Positions 1 to 9,431 of a stretch of DNA of 64,000 bases are shown piece after piece. Under the pieces are notes generated by a model. The model did not search any database. It was not told the origin of the DNA and saw only the letters and a list, made by a program, of their open reading frames with translations. The first letter of the stretch is position 1, and every line of letters begins with the position of its first letter. A program made the translations under genes and the position numbers. The stretch comes from Gammaproteobacteria bacterium RIFCSPHIGHO2_12_FULL_63_22 (GTDB lineage Bacteria > Pseudomonadota > Gammaproteobacteria > Xanthomonadales > Xanthomonadaceae): assembly GCA_001801685.1 (NCBI GenBank), contig MGYJ01000002.1, forward strand, positions 38,216 to 102,215, given 5' to 3'.

Positions 1-11
1 AGCGCTCCAGT

Positions 12-776
12 TCATGCGACCGGACGTGGTCGTCGCGCGCGGGTCCACAGCCAGTACACCGGCCCGGACAGCGCGTAGGCAACGGCAACGGCCAGCAACA
101 CGCGCGGCGTGTCGATCAGCAGCGCCACCAGGAAGATCACGATCAGCAACATGACCCAGAACGGCACGCGTTCGTTTTTCTTTTCACCCTTGAAGCTGGT
201 GTAGCGGATGCGGCTGACCATCAGCAATCCGCAGACCACCGTCAGCCCGGCCGCCAGGTAGCGAAACTCGACGCCGCTGTAGCCAAAGTCGCTCATCGAC
301 CAGACAAAGCCGGTCATCAACGCCGCCGACGAAGGGCTGTTCAAGCCGATGAACCAGCGCTTGTCCACCACGCCGACCTGCGTGTTGAAACGCGCCAGGC
401 GCAGGGCCGCGCAAGCCACGTAAAGGAAGGCCGCGCCCCAGCCGATCTTGGCCGCGAGGTTGCCGTCCACACCCATGCCGGCCAGCGCCCAGTGGTACAT
501 GACCAGGGCCGGCGCCATGCCGAAGCTGACCAGGTCGGCCAGGGAGTCGTACTGCACGCCGAACTCGCTGCTGGTGCCGGTCATGCGCGCCACCCGGCCG
601 TCCACGCCATCGAACAGGCCGGCCACGAAGATGGCCATGCAGGCGTGGTCGAAGTGGCCGCTGGCGGCGGCCAGGATCGCGTAGAAGCCCGAGAACAGCC
701 CGCAGGTCGTCAGCAGGTTCGGCAACAGATAGATATGCCGGTTGCGCGGCGGCTGGACATCGTTGGTGGGTTCCAT
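12..776 (-). CDS. pssA: CDP-diacylglycerol-serine O-phosphatidyltransferase
   Basis: Integral membrane enzyme that makes phosphatidylserine from CDP-diacylglycerol and serine, the first step towards phosphatidylethanolamine. The 254-residue protein carries the complete CDP-alcohol phosphatidyltransferase signature (DGVDGRVAR, then G, D and D spaced as in the family: FGVQYDSLAD) and about six to eight hydrophobic segments. The ATG at 776 (MEPTND...) is preferred to the upstream in-frame start at 872: the family begins just before the NLLT(T)CGL segment, and the extra 32 residues would be arginine-rich filler overlapping the divergent promoter region. Length and order fit PssA of the type II family. 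Confident. Confidence 0.93.
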   Translation of the reverse strand: MEPTNDVQPPRNRHIYLLPNLLTTCGLFSGFYAILAAASGHFDHACMAIFVAGLFDGVDGRVARMTGTSSEFGVQYDSLADLVSFGMAPALVMYHWALAGMGVDGNLAAKIGWGAAFLYVACAALRLARFNTQVGVVDKRWFIGLNSPSSAALMTGFVWSMSDFGYSGVEFRYLAAGLTVVCGLLMVSRIRYTSFKGEKKNERVPFWVMLLIVIFLVALLIDTPRVLLAVAVAYALSGPVYWLWTRARRPRPVA

Positions 777-870
777 CCGGCCAGTGTAGCCGCTGCGGGC
801 CCGCTTGCCAGCCCGCGCCGCGCGCGGTAGAACGCAGCACGAAGCCCTTGCGGGCCGGCGGGAGAATCCC

Positions 871-1164
871 ATGCGTTTGGTCCATGCAGTGCTGGCGGGC
901 CTGGTGGTAGGCGGCGCCGTGGGCTGGTGGCTGCTCGGCCACCCCGGCTACGAAACGTCGCAGCAACGCCAGGAGCGCGCCGCCGCGCAGGCTGAAGCCG
1001 CCGAGCCCAAGATCTATCGCTGGCGCGACGCCCAAGGTGTCCTGCACATCACGGACCAGCCGCCCAAGGGCCACAAGTACGAAGAAGTGGACCTGCGCGA
1101 AGACGTCAACGTGATCCCCATGTCCGAGCCCGCGCCGGCGGAAGGCGAGGCCGCAAAAAAGTAG
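871..1164 (+). CDS. DUF4124 domain protein, membrane-anchored
   Basis: A 97-residue protein with an N-terminal hydrophobic segment (about residues 5-25), then a charged stretch and a DUF4124-type module (IYRWRDAQGVLHITDQPP). DUF4124 modules are common in periplasmic or membrane-anchored proteins of gammaproteobacteria; their function is not established. The ATG at 871 follows a GGAG at 861; an upstream GTG/ATG extension has no ribosome site and would remove the signal-like N-terminus. It lies divergent from pssA and ahead of proS, with no clear functional link to either. Confidence 0.8.
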   Translation: MRLVHAVLAGLVVGGAVGWWLLGHPGYETSQQRQERAAAQAEAAEPKIYRWRDAQGVLHITDQPPKGHKYEEVDLREDVNVIPMSEPAPAEGEAAKK

Positions 1165-1218
1165 GCCGCGCAGGCGGGATTCGAAGGCAGGCCGGGTCGT
1201 TCCGGCATGGGTGGCCGG

Positions 1219-1224
1219 TACAAT
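1219..1224 (+). promoter_or_regulatory. Possible -10 element of proS
   Basis: TACAAT lies 34 bp before the proS ATG. The same arrangement (TACAAT or TAAAAT 30-40 bp before a start codon) recurs at 14161 and 59893. No good -35 hexamer is visible at 17 bp, so this is a weak call. Confidence 0.35.
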
Positions 1225-1252
1225 GGCCTTCTTTGCCCAGTGAAGTCCCCCG

Positions 1253-2950
1253 ATGCGCCTGTCACGCTTCCACCTCAACACCTCCAAGGAAACCCCCGGC
1301 GACGCCGAGATCAGCAGCCATCGGCTGATGCTGCGCGCGGGCATGATCCGCAAGCTGGCCGCAGGCCTTTACACCTGGTCGCCGCTGGGCTTGCGTGTGC
1401 TGCGCAAGGTTGAGCAAGTGGTGCGCGAGGAAATGGATCGCGCCGGCGCGCTCGAGATGACCATGCCCACCGTGCAGCCGCGCGAGTTGTGGGAAGAGAC
1501 CGGACGCTGGGAAAAATTCGGCGGCCAGTTGCTGAAGATCAAGGACCGCAAGGAAGCCGAATACGCCTACGGCCCAACCGCCGAGGAAGTCATCACCGAC
1601 TTCGCGCGCCAGGAATTGCGCAGCTACAAGCAGCTGCCGCTGAATTTCTACCAGATCCAGACCAAGTTCCGCGACGAGATCCGGCCGCGCTTCGGCGTGA
1701 TGCGCGCGCGCGAATTCCTGATGAAGGATGCCTACAGCTTCCATCTCGACGAAGCGTCGATGGCCGAGACCTACCAGGCCATGTACGACGCCTACACTCG
1801 CATCTTCGAACGCCTCGGATTGAAGTTCCGCGCCGTGGCGGCCGACCCCGGCGCGATCGGCGGCAGCGCCTCGCACGAGTTCCATGTACTCGCCGATTCG
1901 GGCGAAGACGCCATCGCGTTTTCCGACAAATCGCAATATGCCGCCAACGTGGAGATGGCCGAAGCCATCGCGCCGGCCGCGCCGCGCGCCGCGCCTGCGG
2001 AAGAAATGCGCAAGGTGGAAACGCCGTGGCAGCGCACCTGCGAGGAAGTAGCCAAGCTGCTCGGCATCGATCTGTCGCGCACGGTCAAGTCGGTCGCGCT
2101 GGTCGGCGAACAGGGCTTCGTGCTCGCGCTCGTGCGCGGCGACCACATGGTCAACGAGATCAAGCTCGCCAAGCTGCCGGGCCTCGCCGAGTACCGCCTG
2201 GCGACCGAAGCGGAAATCCTCGAGCACCTCGGCAGCGAGCCGGGTTTCCTCGGCCCGGTCAATCCGAAGAAGGCAATCCAAGTCATCGCCGACCGCAGCG
2301 TCGCGGCGATGTCCGATTTCGTGGTCGGTGCGAATGAAAAAGGCTTCCACCTGGCGGGCGTCAACTGGGCGCGCGACTTGCCTGAAGCCGCGATCGTCGC
2401 CGACATCCGCAACGTGCTGGCCGGCGATCCGTCGCCCGATGGCCAGGGCACGCTGACCATCGGCCGCGGCATCGAAGTAGGCCATGTCTTCCAGCTGGGC
2501 CAGAAATATGCCGAAGCCATGGGCGCGACCGTGCTCGATGCCGAAGGCAAGGCGCAGGTCATGCACATGGGCTGTTACGGCGTCGGCGTCAGCCGCATCG
2601 TGGCCGCGGCGATCGAACAGAATTTCGACGCCAACGGCATCATCTGGCCGACGCCGATGGCGCCCTGGCAGATCGTGGTCTGCGTGATCAGCGCCAAGGG
2701 CGACACGGTCGTGCCGGCTGCTGCGGTGGAGTTGTACGAGCAACTCACCGCGCGCGGCATCGAGGCCTGCCTGGACGATCGCGGGCTTCGCCCCGGCGGC
2801 ATGTTCGCCGACATGGAGCTGATCGGCATCCCGCATCGCGTGGTGGTGTCCGAACGCGGCCTGGCGGCTGGCAGCTTCGAGTACCGCGGCCGTCGTGACA
2901 GCGAAAGCCGACAGCTCAGCCGCGACGAAGTGTTCGCACTATTCAGCTGA
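1253..2950 (+). CDS. proS: Prolyl-tRNA synthetase (bacterial, with editing domain)
   Basis: Class II aminoacyl-tRNA synthetase that charges tRNA-Pro in the cytoplasm. The 565 residues show the bacterial ProS layout: N-terminal catalytic half with motif 2 ([17 protein letters not shown], around residues 140-160), an inserted YbaK-like cis-editing domain that removes Ala-tRNA-Pro (roughly 225-400), motif 3 with the [14 protein letters not shown] segment, and a C-terminal anticodon-binding domain ending in a VFALFS tail. Length is that of E. coli ProS (572). The start gives the family N-terminus MRLSRF..NTSKE. Transcribed alone from the spacer after the DUF4124 gene. Confidence 0.98.
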   Translation: MRLSRFHLNTSKETPGDAEISSHRLMLRAGMIRKLAAGLYTWSPLGLRVLRKVEQVVREEMDRAGALEMTMPTVQPRELWEETGRWEKFGGQLLKIKDRKEAEYAYGPTAEEVITDFARQELRSYKQLPLNFYQIQTKFRDEIRPRFGVMRAREFLMKDAYSFHLDEASMAETYQAMYDAYTRIFERLGLKFRAVAADPGAIGGSASHEFHVLADSGEDAIAFSDKSQYAANVEMAEAIAPAAPRAAPAEEMRKVETPWQRTCEEVAKLLGIDLSRTVKSVALVGEQGFVLALVRGDHMVNEIKLAKLPGLAEYRLATEAEILEHLGSEPGFLGPVNPKKAIQVIADRSVAAMSDFVVGANEKGFHLAGVNWARDLPEAAIVADIRNVLAGDPSPDGQGTLTIGRGIEVGHVFQLGQKYAEAMGATVLDAEGKAQVMHMGCYGVGVSRIVAAAIEQNFDANGIIWPTPMAPWQIVVCVISAKGDTVVPAAAVELYEQLTARGIEACLDDRGLRPGGMFADMELIGIPHRVVVSERGLAAGSFEYRGRRDSESRQLSRDEVFALFS

Positions 2951-3125
2951 GCTTCGCGCAGTGGCGACGACGATGGTCGCCGGGGCGTCGTGCATACGCC
3001 CGCGCATAGTCTTGTGCAATCAAGACATTAGCACCGACGCCCTGCCCTGCAGTCGCGTCGGGTGCGTGGTTTCGGAAACAATGCACACGTAAGCGCCCGC
3101 CCGGGCGTCTCCAGGATTGTTTGCC

Positions 3126-3635
3126 ATGCTCGAGTCCTTTACCCGCGACCAGTTGCTGTCCTGCGCCAGGGGCGAGATGTTCGGCCCCGAGAACGGCAAG
3201 CTGCCGCTGCCCAACATGCTGATGATGGATCGCATCACCCATATCAGCGACGACGGCGGCGCGCACGGCAAGGGACGCATCGAGGCGGAACTCGACATCA
3301 CGCCGGACCTCTGGTTCTTCCAGTGCCATTTCGTCGGTGACCCGGTCATGCCCGGCTGCCTGGGACTGGATGCAATGTGGCAGCTGGTCGGTTTCTTCCT
3401 GGTCTGGAAGCGCAATCCCGGCCGCGGCCGGGCGCTTGGCGTCGGGGAAGTCAAGTTTGCGGGCCAAGTACTGCCCACTGCCAAACTCGTGCGCTACGAA
3501 ATCGACATCAAACGCATTGTCGAAAGAAAGCTTGTCCTGGCGATTGCAGATGCGAAGATGTTCGTGGACGGTCGCGAGATCTACTCGGCCACCGACCTGC
3601 GCGTCGGCCTGTTCACTTCCACCGATTCACTGTGA
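3126..3635 (+). CDS. fabA: 3-hydroxydecanoyl-ACP dehydratase/isomerase
   Basis: Bifunctional enzyme that dehydrates 3-hydroxydecanoyl-ACP and isomerises trans-2- to cis-3-decenoyl-ACP, the branch point of anaerobic unsaturated fatty acid synthesis. The 169-residue protein matches E. coli FabA throughout (GELFG-like [42 protein letters not shown]). Catalytic His68 and Asp82 are present. The ATG at 3126 gives [11 protein letters not shown], as in the family; an in-frame TTG nine bases upstream is less likely. It is followed after 21 bp by fabB, the usual gammaproteobacterial pair. Confidence 0.98.
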   Translation: MLESFTRDQLLSCARGEMFGPENGKLPLPNMLMMDRITHISDDGGAHGKGRIEAELDITPDLWFFQCHFVGDPVMPGCLGLDAMWQLVGFFLVWKRNPGRGRALGVGEVKFAGQVLPTAKLVRYEIDIKRIVERKLVLAIADAKMFVDGREIYSATDLRVGLFTSTDSL

Positions 3636-3656
3636 ATCACAGAACCTGAGGTTGTC

Positions 3657-4868
3657 ATGAAACGCGTCGTCATCACCGGCATGGGCCTGGTTTCCTGTCT
3701 TGGCAACGATCGAAGCAGCGTCGCGCAGTCACTGCGCGAATCGCGATCCGGCATCCGCGCCATTCCCGAGTACGCCGAGCTTGGCTTTCGCAGCCAGGTC
3801 GGCGGCATGCCCGACATCGACCTGGATGCATTGATCGATCGCAAGCAGCGCCGCTTCATGGGCGACGCATCGGCCTTTGCCCACGTGAGCATGGCGGACG
3901 CGATCAAGGACGCTGGCCTCTCGGCCGACGCGGTCGCGGATCCGCGCATCGGCGTGATCGCCGGCTCCGGCGGCGGCTCCTGCGCCAACCAGGTCGAGGC
4001 AGCCGATTTGTTGCGCGCGAAAGGCGTGCGCCGTGTCGGCCCCTACATGGTCACGCGCACGATGTGCTCGACGGTGTCGGCCAACCTCGCTACCGCCTTC
4101 CACATTCGCGGCCTGAACTATTCCATCTCGTCGGCCTGCGCCACGTCTGCCCATTGCATCGGCGCGGCGATGGAACAGATCCAGCTGGGCAAGCAGGACA
4201 TCGTGTTCGCCGGCGGCGGCGAAGAACTGCACTGGGCGCAGACGATGCTGTTCGATGCCATGGGCGCCCTGTCGTCCAAGTACAACGACACGCCCACGCT
4301 TGCGTCCCGCGCCTACGACGCCGACCGCGATGGCTTCGTCATCTCCGGTGGCGGCGGCATGGTGGTGGTCGAATCGCTCGAGCACGCCCAGGCCCGCGGC
4401 GCGCGCATCCTGGCCGAGATCGTCGGCTATGGCGCAACGTCCGATGGCGCCGACATGGTCGCGCCGTCCGGCGAAGGCGCAGCGCGCTGCATGCGCCAGG
4501 CCCTGGCCACCGTCGAGGGAAAAATCGACTACCTCAACACCCACGGCACTTCGACGCCGGTCGGCGACGTGGCCGAGCTGGGCGCGATGCGCGAAGTGTT
4601 CGGCAGCGACGTGCCGGCGTTTTCGTCCACGAAGTCCCTGTCGGGCCATTCGCTGGGCGCGGCGGGCGTGCAGGAAGCGATCTATTGCCTGCTGATGATG
4701 GAGCAGGGCTTCATCGCCGGCTCGGCGAATATCGCCAACCTCGATCCGGCTGCCGAAGGCATGCCCATCGTCCGCCAGTCGCGCGATGCAAAGCTGGACA
4801 CGGTGATGTCAAACAGCTTTGGATTCGGCGGAACCAACGCCAGCCTCGTGCTGCGTCGCTGGTCCTGA
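3657..4868 (+). CDS. fabB: Beta-ketoacyl-ACP synthase I
   Basis: Condensing enzyme that elongates the cis-unsaturated acyl-ACP made by FabA with malonyl-ACP. The 403 residues contain the KAS triad: Cys161 in [12 protein letters not shown], His296 in [11 protein letters not shown] and His331 in GHSLGAAG. FabB rather than FabF is supported by the length, the [10 protein letters not shown] segment and the direct linkage to fabA, 21 bp upstream. It should be co-transcribed with fabA. A GC-rich inverted repeat follows the stop (about 4888-4912) and could end the transcript, but it has no T-run. Confidence 0.97.
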   Translation: MKRVVITGMGLVSCLGNDRSSVAQSLRESRSGIRAIPEYAELGFRSQVGGMPDIDLDALIDRKQRRFMGDASAFAHVSMADAIKDAGLSADAVADPRIGVIAGSGGGSCANQVEAADLLRAKGVRRVGPYMVTRTMCSTVSANLATAFHIRGLNYSISSACATSAHCIGAAMEQIQLGKQDIVFAGGGEELHWAQTMLFDAMGALSSKYNDTPTLASRAYDADRDGFVISGGGGMVVVESLEHAQARGARILAEIVGYGATSDGADMVAPSGEGAARCMRQALATVEGKIDYLNTHGTSTPVGDVAELGAMREVFGSDVPAFSSTKSLSGHSLGAAGVQEAIYCLLMMEQGFIAGSANIANLDPAAEGMPIVRQSRDAKLDTVMSNSFGFGGTNASLVLRRWS

Positions 4869-4913
4869 CCGCATTCGCCAGCAATCCGCGCGCTTGTTTG
4901 CGCGCGCTTGCGC

Positions 4914-5165
4914 CTAGTGGCGAACGAAGCGCGTCGCGTCTTCCACCAGCCGGCCGTCCGGATACAGGATGGCAATGCTGTGCTTGTTGGGATCCATCAC
5001 CCCGGCAATGACCTGGCCCGGCGCCACGCGCCGGACGAACTGGATCAGCCAACCGACTTGCTCGAGCAGGGCCAGTTTCTCTTTTTGTTCAGCGCTCAGG
5101 CCGCGCCTGAGCGACCTGGCTTCCGCAGGCGGCGACGTGCGCCGTTCAACCAACTTGCCGTCCAT
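4914..5165 (-). CDS. Small hypothetical protein
   Basis: Unrecognised 83-residue soluble protein with no signal peptide. It has a basic N-terminus, a short helical, possibly coiled stretch (LSAEQKEKLALLEQ) and a C-terminal beta-like half (IAILYPDGRLVEDA). The start is well supported: an AGGAGGT ribosome site sits five bases before the ATG at 5165. It converges on fabB and is transcribed alone. No function is proposed. Confidence 0.65.
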   Translation of the reverse strand: MDGKLVERRTSPPAEARSLRRGLSAEQKEKLALLEQVGWLIQFVRRVAPGQVIAGVMDPNKHSIAILYPDGRLVEDATRFVRH

Positions 5166-5232
5166 CCGGACCTCCTTTCACACCCACATCCAATAGAACG
5201 AAAAAAAGTCGCAATGATCGGACAGCGACAGC

Positions 5233-5261
5233 AAAAAAAAGCCGCCCGGGAGCGGCCTTTT
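5233..5261 (-). terminator. Rho-independent terminator downstream of the ThrE-like exporter
   Basis: On the minus strand, GCCGC and GCGGC pair around a six-base loop and are followed by eight T residues (seen as A at 5233-5240 on the plus strand). The position, about 20 bp after the exporter stop, fits termination of that gene. Confidence 0.75.
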
Positions 5262-5280
5262 CGATCCAGGCAGTCTCGCT

Positions 5281-6555
5281 TCAGAGATTCCGGCGCGGTG
5301 ACACCAGCAAGTTGCCGAACAGGATGCCGGCCACCAACGCAATCAAGGCCGTGATCACGGCAAACGCGGTATCCAGGCTCAGCATCACGTCGCGCTCGAA
5401 CACGAAGTTCAGGCTGCGGAAGCTCAGGCTGCCGGGCACCAGCAGGATGATGCCGGGAACCCGGATAAGCGCGCCGGGCCGATTGAACTTGTGGCCGTAA
5501 AGATTGGCCACGGCCGTCACCACCATGCCGGCCAGGAACACGCCACCCGGCAGGGTGTTCTCGACCATGCCCGGCACCATGTTGGCCAGGCGCGTCACCG
5601 CGTAGCCAAGCCAGACCGAGGCCATCACCAGCAACACGTCGCGGCGCGCAGCCTTGAACAACACCGCGAACGCAAACGAACCGGCAAGCAGCGTGAGCCA
5701 GGGCATCCAGGACGGCAGCGCCTCGCCGGCATTGGGCATCGGCTGCCAGCCAAGCATGTTCACCACCTGCGCCGCGGCGACCGCGCCGAAGGTCAGCTTC
5801 AGCAATACCGTCAAGGCGCCGGCAAAACGTGCCGTGCCCGACACCAGTTGCCGGCTGGTCAATTCCGATACCGCCGTCGTGAGGGTCAGGCCGGGCATCA
5901 GCACGATCAGGGCCGCGATGATCACGCCCTGCAACGACAATGGCGCGATGAAAGTTGCCACCGCCGTCGCCATCAGCGTCACCAGGAAGGCCGACACGGC
6001 TTCGTTGGCATCGCCCCAGCGCGGGTGGTCGCGGCTGAATTCAGCGAGCACGCCGATCAGGGTGCCGAGTATCGCAGCGGTCGCCAGGTCGGCCCATCCG
6101 GTGTTGCGCATCAGGCCAGTTACCGAAGCCGACGCCAGGCCGAAACTGAAAATCGTCCACGGCCGCGCGTAGCGACCCGGCGGGCGGTCCAGCGCGCGCA
6201 TTGCGATCAACCCGTCGGCGATATCCGTGCGCCCGGCCAGCACGTCCTCGGCGATGCCGTCGGACGCCGCGAGGCGGCCGAGGTTTTCTTCACCGGGTTC
6301 CAAGCGGATCAGGCGCGTCATCGAATACGCGGGGCCACGTTCCGGATCCGGAAAGCTCAGGATCATGCCGGTCGGATTCGACCAGACTTCGGCCTCGATA
6401 TGCAGCCGGCGCGCGACCTGGGTAACGGCGCCCTCGAGCCGTTGCGCCGAGGTGCCGTACATGTGCAGGCGCCGCGCCAGTTCGACCAGGAAGTCCACGC
6501 GCACCAGATAGGGCGCGCGGGAGTCGGATTCGTCCAGGAAGTTGGCGTGTGACAT
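5281..6555 (-). CDS. ThrE-family threonine/serine exporter (DUF1212-DUF3815 type)
   Basis: Membrane protein of 424 residues with the two-part ThrE layout: an N-terminal cytoplasmic domain (residues about 1-110; LARRLHMYGTSAQRLE, IEAEVWSNPTGMILSF) followed by about ten hydrophobic segments in two halves. In the family such proteins export threonine and serine by proton antiport; the substrate here is inferred from family only. The ATG at 6555 (MSHANFLDESD) is preferred because the longer version adds 29 residues of poor coding character reaching into the divergent spacer. It is divergent from the DMT transporter and ends at a strong terminator. Confidence 0.82.
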   Translation of the reverse strand: MSHANFLDESDSRAPYLVRVDFLVELARRLHMYGTSAQRLEGAVTQVARRLHIEAEVWSNPTGMILSFPDPERGPAYSMTRLIRLEPGEENLGRLAASDGIAEDVLAGRTDIADGLIAMRALDRPPGRYARPWTIFSFGLASASVTGLMRNTGWADLATAAILGTLIGVLAEFSRDHPRWGDANEAVSAFLVTLMATAVATFIAPLSLQGVIIAALIVLMPGLTLTTAVSELTSRQLVSGTARFAGALTVLLKLTFGAVAAAQVVNMLGWQPMPNAGEALPSWMPWLTLLAGSFAFAVLFKAARRDVLLVMASVWLGYAVTRLANMVPGMVENTLPGGVFLAGMVVTAVANLYGHKFNRPGALIRVPGIILLVPGSLSFRSLNFVFERDVMLSLDTAFAVITALIALVAGILFGNLLVSPRRNL

Positions 6556-6634
6556 CGGCAAAAGGATGGCATGAATTGGCCCGGCAACGGACAATGGCAG
6601 CGATGACCCACCCCCCGTCCCCTGCCCCCAGGCC

Positions 6635-7522
6635 GTGAGCACCGGCTTCGGCGAACTGTGCTCGATCCTCAGCGCCCTGTGCTGGGCGATCGGCCTGATG
6701 TTCTATCGGCAGTTGGGCGCCACCCTGCCCCCGCTGCAGCTCAACTTCCTCAAGAACCTGCTGGTGCTGGGCATGTTGCTGCCCGCCATCCCCTTGCTGC
6801 ATGGCTTCGACGTGCCGCATTTCACGGCGTGGCAGGCGTTTGCCGCCGTCGCCAGCGGCGTGATCGGCATCGGCATCGCGGACACCCTGTACTTCCGCGC
6901 ACTCAATGAACTTGGCGCCGGGCGCATGGGCGTGCTCGGCAATTTCTACAGCCCGTTCGTCATCGTGCTCAGCTTCTTCTTCCTCGATGAAAGCCTGACC
7001 GCATTCCAGCTGCTCGGATTCGTGCTGGTCAGCATCGGTGTATGGATCGCGGCATGGCCGCGCGCGGGCTCCGAACCACGCCCGGCACACGCCATACGCG
7101 GCTTCATGTACGCCATGCTGGCGATCGTGCTGATGGCCGTGTCCATCATCCTGGTCAAGCGCGTGCTCGAGCAACAACCCCTGCTCTGGGTAACGGGGCT
7201 GCGCATGGTCGGCGCCATCGCCGGCATGGTGGTCATCGCCTGGCTTCGCGGCGAATCAGCGCAACTGGCCCCGCCGACGGTCGGCATGCCCTGGCGCAAA
7301 CTGGCCTTTGCGGCCTTCATCGGCCAGTTCCTGGCGATGGTGTTGTGGCTGGCCGGCTACAAGTTCACCCTGGCCTCGGTGGCCGCCATCCTCAACGAGA
7401 CGGCATCCATTTTCATCCTCCTGTTGGCTGCCGTCTGGCTGAAGGAGAAATTAACCCGGCGGGCGATTATCGGCGTGGGGCTGACCCTGACCGGAGTTTC
7501 CGTCATGCTGATGGCCAGATGA
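6635..7522 (+). CDS. EamA/DMT-superfamily transporter
   Basis: A 295-residue inner-membrane protein with ten predicted transmembrane segments in two EamA repeats (approximately residues 1-140 and 155-295), typical of drug/metabolite exporters. The substrate cannot be read from the sequence. It uses a GTG start at 6635; nearby ATGs are out of frame. Its stop overlaps the ATG of the STAS-MlaE-like permease (ATGA), so it is translationally coupled to the phospholipid transport operon, which is an unusual leader gene for such an operon. Confidence 0.85.
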   Translation: MSTGFGELCSILSALCWAIGLMFYRQLGATLPPLQLNFLKNLLVLGMLLPAIPLLHGFDVPHFTAWQAFAAVASGVIGIGIADTLYFRALNELGAGRMGVLGNFYSPFVIVLSFFFLDESLTAFQLLGFVLVSIGVWIAAWPRAGSEPRPAHAIRGFMYAMLAIVLMAVSIILVKRVLEQQPLLWVTGLRMVGAIAGMVVIAWLRGESAQLAPPTVGMPWRKLAFAAFIGQFLAMVLWLAGYKFTLASVAAILNETASIFILLLAAVWLKEKLTRRAIIGVGLTLTGVSVMLMAR

Positions 7523-8628
7523 GCACTGCACCCGCCATAGAACCGAGCCGCAGCGACCCGGAAATCCTCCGCGCCACCGGCGACTGGACCCTGCGCAACG
7601 CCCAGGCCTTGCTGGCGTTCATCGCCAATGCGCCGGACAAGGCCAAGGACATCGACGGCCGCGACATCGGCAAGCTCGACTCGACCGGGGCGATGCTGTT
7701 GTCGCGTTACGCGATGCGGGTTGGGCTGGGTCTGTCCACGGTCGAGGTGCAGCCCAAGTACCAGTCCATGGTCGATTCGGTGCGTGAAATCTGCGAAACG
7801 CCGGCCCGCAGCAAGACCAAGGACCTGGGCTTCAGGCGCATGCTCGAGCGCCTGGGCTATTCGGTCGAAGACTATTCGAAGGAAATCCTGGCGCTGATCG
7901 GTTTTGGCGGCCTGACCCTGCAGACCATGGTGCGCACCTTGTTGCGTCCCGCCAGGATCCGGCTCACCTCCACCGTGCACCACATGGAACAAGTGGGCCT
8001 GGATGCCGTTCCGCTCGTGCTGTTGTTGAGCTTCATGGTGGGCGCCGTCATCGCCTTCCTGGGCGCGACCGTGTTACGCGATTTCGGTGCCGAAATCTTC
8101 GTGGTCGAACTGGTCGGCATCGCCTTCCTGCGCGAATTCGGCGTGTTGCTTACCGCCATCCTGCTGGCGGGCCGCACGGCCAGCGCGTTCACCGCGCAGA
8201 TCGGCGCGATGCAAAGCGGCGAAGAGATCGACGCCATCCGCACCCTCGGCCTGAATCCGATCGAGCTGCTGGTGTTGCCGCGCCTGTTCGCGCTGCTGAT
8301 GATGCTGCCTCTGCTCACCTTCCTGGCCATGATGGCCGGACTGGTCGGCGGCATGGCCGTCTGCGCGGCGAGCCTCGACTTGTCGCCCGAACTTTTCTTC
8401 ACCCGCCTGCATGAAAACATCAGCGTCCGTCACTTCTGGGTAGGTTTGTCCAAGGCGCCGGTGTTCGCGGTGGTGATTGCCTTGATCGGTTGCCTGGAAG
8501 GCTTCCAGACCCAGGGCACCGCGCAGTCGGTCGGCGAGCGCACCACCTCCAGCGTGGTGCAGACCATTTCACTCGTCATCCTGCTCGATGCGGCCGCCGC
8601 GCTGTTCTTCATGGAGATGGACTGGTGA
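7519..8628 (+). CDS. MlaE-like ABC permease with N-terminal STAS domain
   Basis: Inner-membrane permease of an MCE (Mla-type) lipid ABC transporter, 369 residues. Residues 1-100 form a STAS-like domain (DIDGRDIGKLDSTGAMLLSRYA resembles the MlaB phospho-site loop region, here fused in cis). Residues about 115-369 are the MlaE fold with five to six hydrophobic segments and the family segments FLREFGVLLTAILLAGRTASAF and EIDAIRTLGLNP. The separate MlaB of E. coli is therefore replaced by a fusion. The ATG overlaps the DMT transporter stop, and the TGA overlaps the next GTG start. Function in phospholipid traffic between the membranes is inferred from family. Confidence 0.9.
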   Translation: MSTAPAIEPSRSDPEILRATGDWTLRNAQALLAFIANAPDKAKDIDGRDIGKLDSTGAMLLSRYAMRVGLGLSTVEVQPKYQSMVDSVREICETPARSKTKDLGFRRMLERLGYSVEDYSKEILALIGFGGLTLQTMVRTLLRPARIRLTSTVHHMEQVGLDAVPLVLLLSFMVGAVIAFLGATVLRDFGAEIFVVELVGIAFLREFGVLLTAILLAGRTASAFTAQIGAMQSGEEIDAIRTLGLNPIELLVLPRLFALLMMLPLLTFLAMMAGLVGGMAVCAASLDLSPELFFTRLHENISVRHFWVGLSKAPVFAVVIALIGCLEGFQTQGTAQSVGERTTSSVVQTISLVILLDAAAALFFMEMDW

Positions 8629-9431
8629 GCGCGGTCGCGCCCACCGCGCAGCCGACGACGCCGGAACTGGTGGTCCGCGTGCGCGGGCTGTCCAATTCCT
8701 TCGGCAAGCAGGTGGTCCACGAAAACCTGGATCTCGACGTGCATGCCGGCGAGATCATCGGCGTGGTCGGCGGCTCCGGTACCGGCAAGTCGGTGCTGAT
8801 GCGGGCGATCCTCGGCCTGCGCCGGCCGCAGGCGGGACAGATCGAAGTGCTGGGCGTGGACGCGCTGTCGGAAAACACCACCAAACGCCTCGAGATCGAG
8901 CGCAACAGCGGCGTGCTCTACCAGAACGGCGCCTTGTTCTCGTCGCTGACCGTTGCTGAAAACGTGATGGTGCCGCTGAAGGAACACCACGACCTGCCGG
9001 CCGATCTCATCCACGACCTGGCCATCCTCAAGATCCGTTTGTCGGGCCTGCCGGACAATGCCGCCGACAAGTTTCCCTCGCAATTGTCGGGCGGCATGCG
9101 CAAGCGTGCGGCCCTCGCGCGCGCACTGGCGCTGGATCCGGCGCTGCTGTTCCTGGACGAACCCACCGCCGGCCTCGACCCGATCAGTGCAGCGGCGTTC
9201 GACCAGTTGATCCTTTCATTGCAACGGGCGCTCGGACTGACTGTGTTCCTGATCACCCACGACCTCGATACGCTTTACACCATCTGCAACCGCGTGGCCG
9301 TGCTGGCCGACGGCAAGGTGCTGGTGAATGCGCCGCTGGAGGAAGTTGAAAAGTACGACCACCCGTGGGTACAGGAATATTTCCACGGCCCACGGGGTCG
9401 CGCCGCGCAAGTGGCCAAGGAGAAAAGATAA
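8625..9431 (+). CDS. MlaF-like ABC ATPase
   Basis: Cytoplasmic ATPase of the Mla-like transporter, 268 residues. Visible motifs are Walker A GGSGTGKS, signature LSGGMRKRAALARAL (the GGM(R/K)KR form is typical of MlaF/Ttg2A), Walker B LLFLDEPTAGLD and the H-loop LITHDL. The GTG start at 8625 overlaps the permease stop (GTGA), which argues for translational coupling. It should bind the coupling helices of the STAS-permease encoded upstream. Confidence 0.93.
   Translation: MSAVAPTAQPTTPELVVRVRGLSNSFGKQVVHENLDLDVHAGEIIGVVGGSGTGKSVLMRAILGLRRPQAGQIEVLGVDALSENTTKRLEIERNSGVLYQNGALFSSLTVAENVMVPLKEHHDLPADLIHDLAILKIRLSGLPDNAADKFPSQLSGGMRKRAALARALALDPALLFLDEPTAGLDPISAAAFDQLILSLQRALGLTVFLITHDLDTLYTICNRVAVLADGKVLVNAPLEEVEKYDHPWVQEYFHGPRGRAAQVAKEKR

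Noticed and set aside
1262-2836. 524-codon minus-strand open frame opposite proS
   Set aside because: Shadow of the tRNA synthetase; composition and lack of motifs are non-coding.
3080-3100. FabR/FadR-like site before fabA (TGCACACGTAAGCG)
   Set aside because: Only half of the expected palindrome is present; not better than chance.
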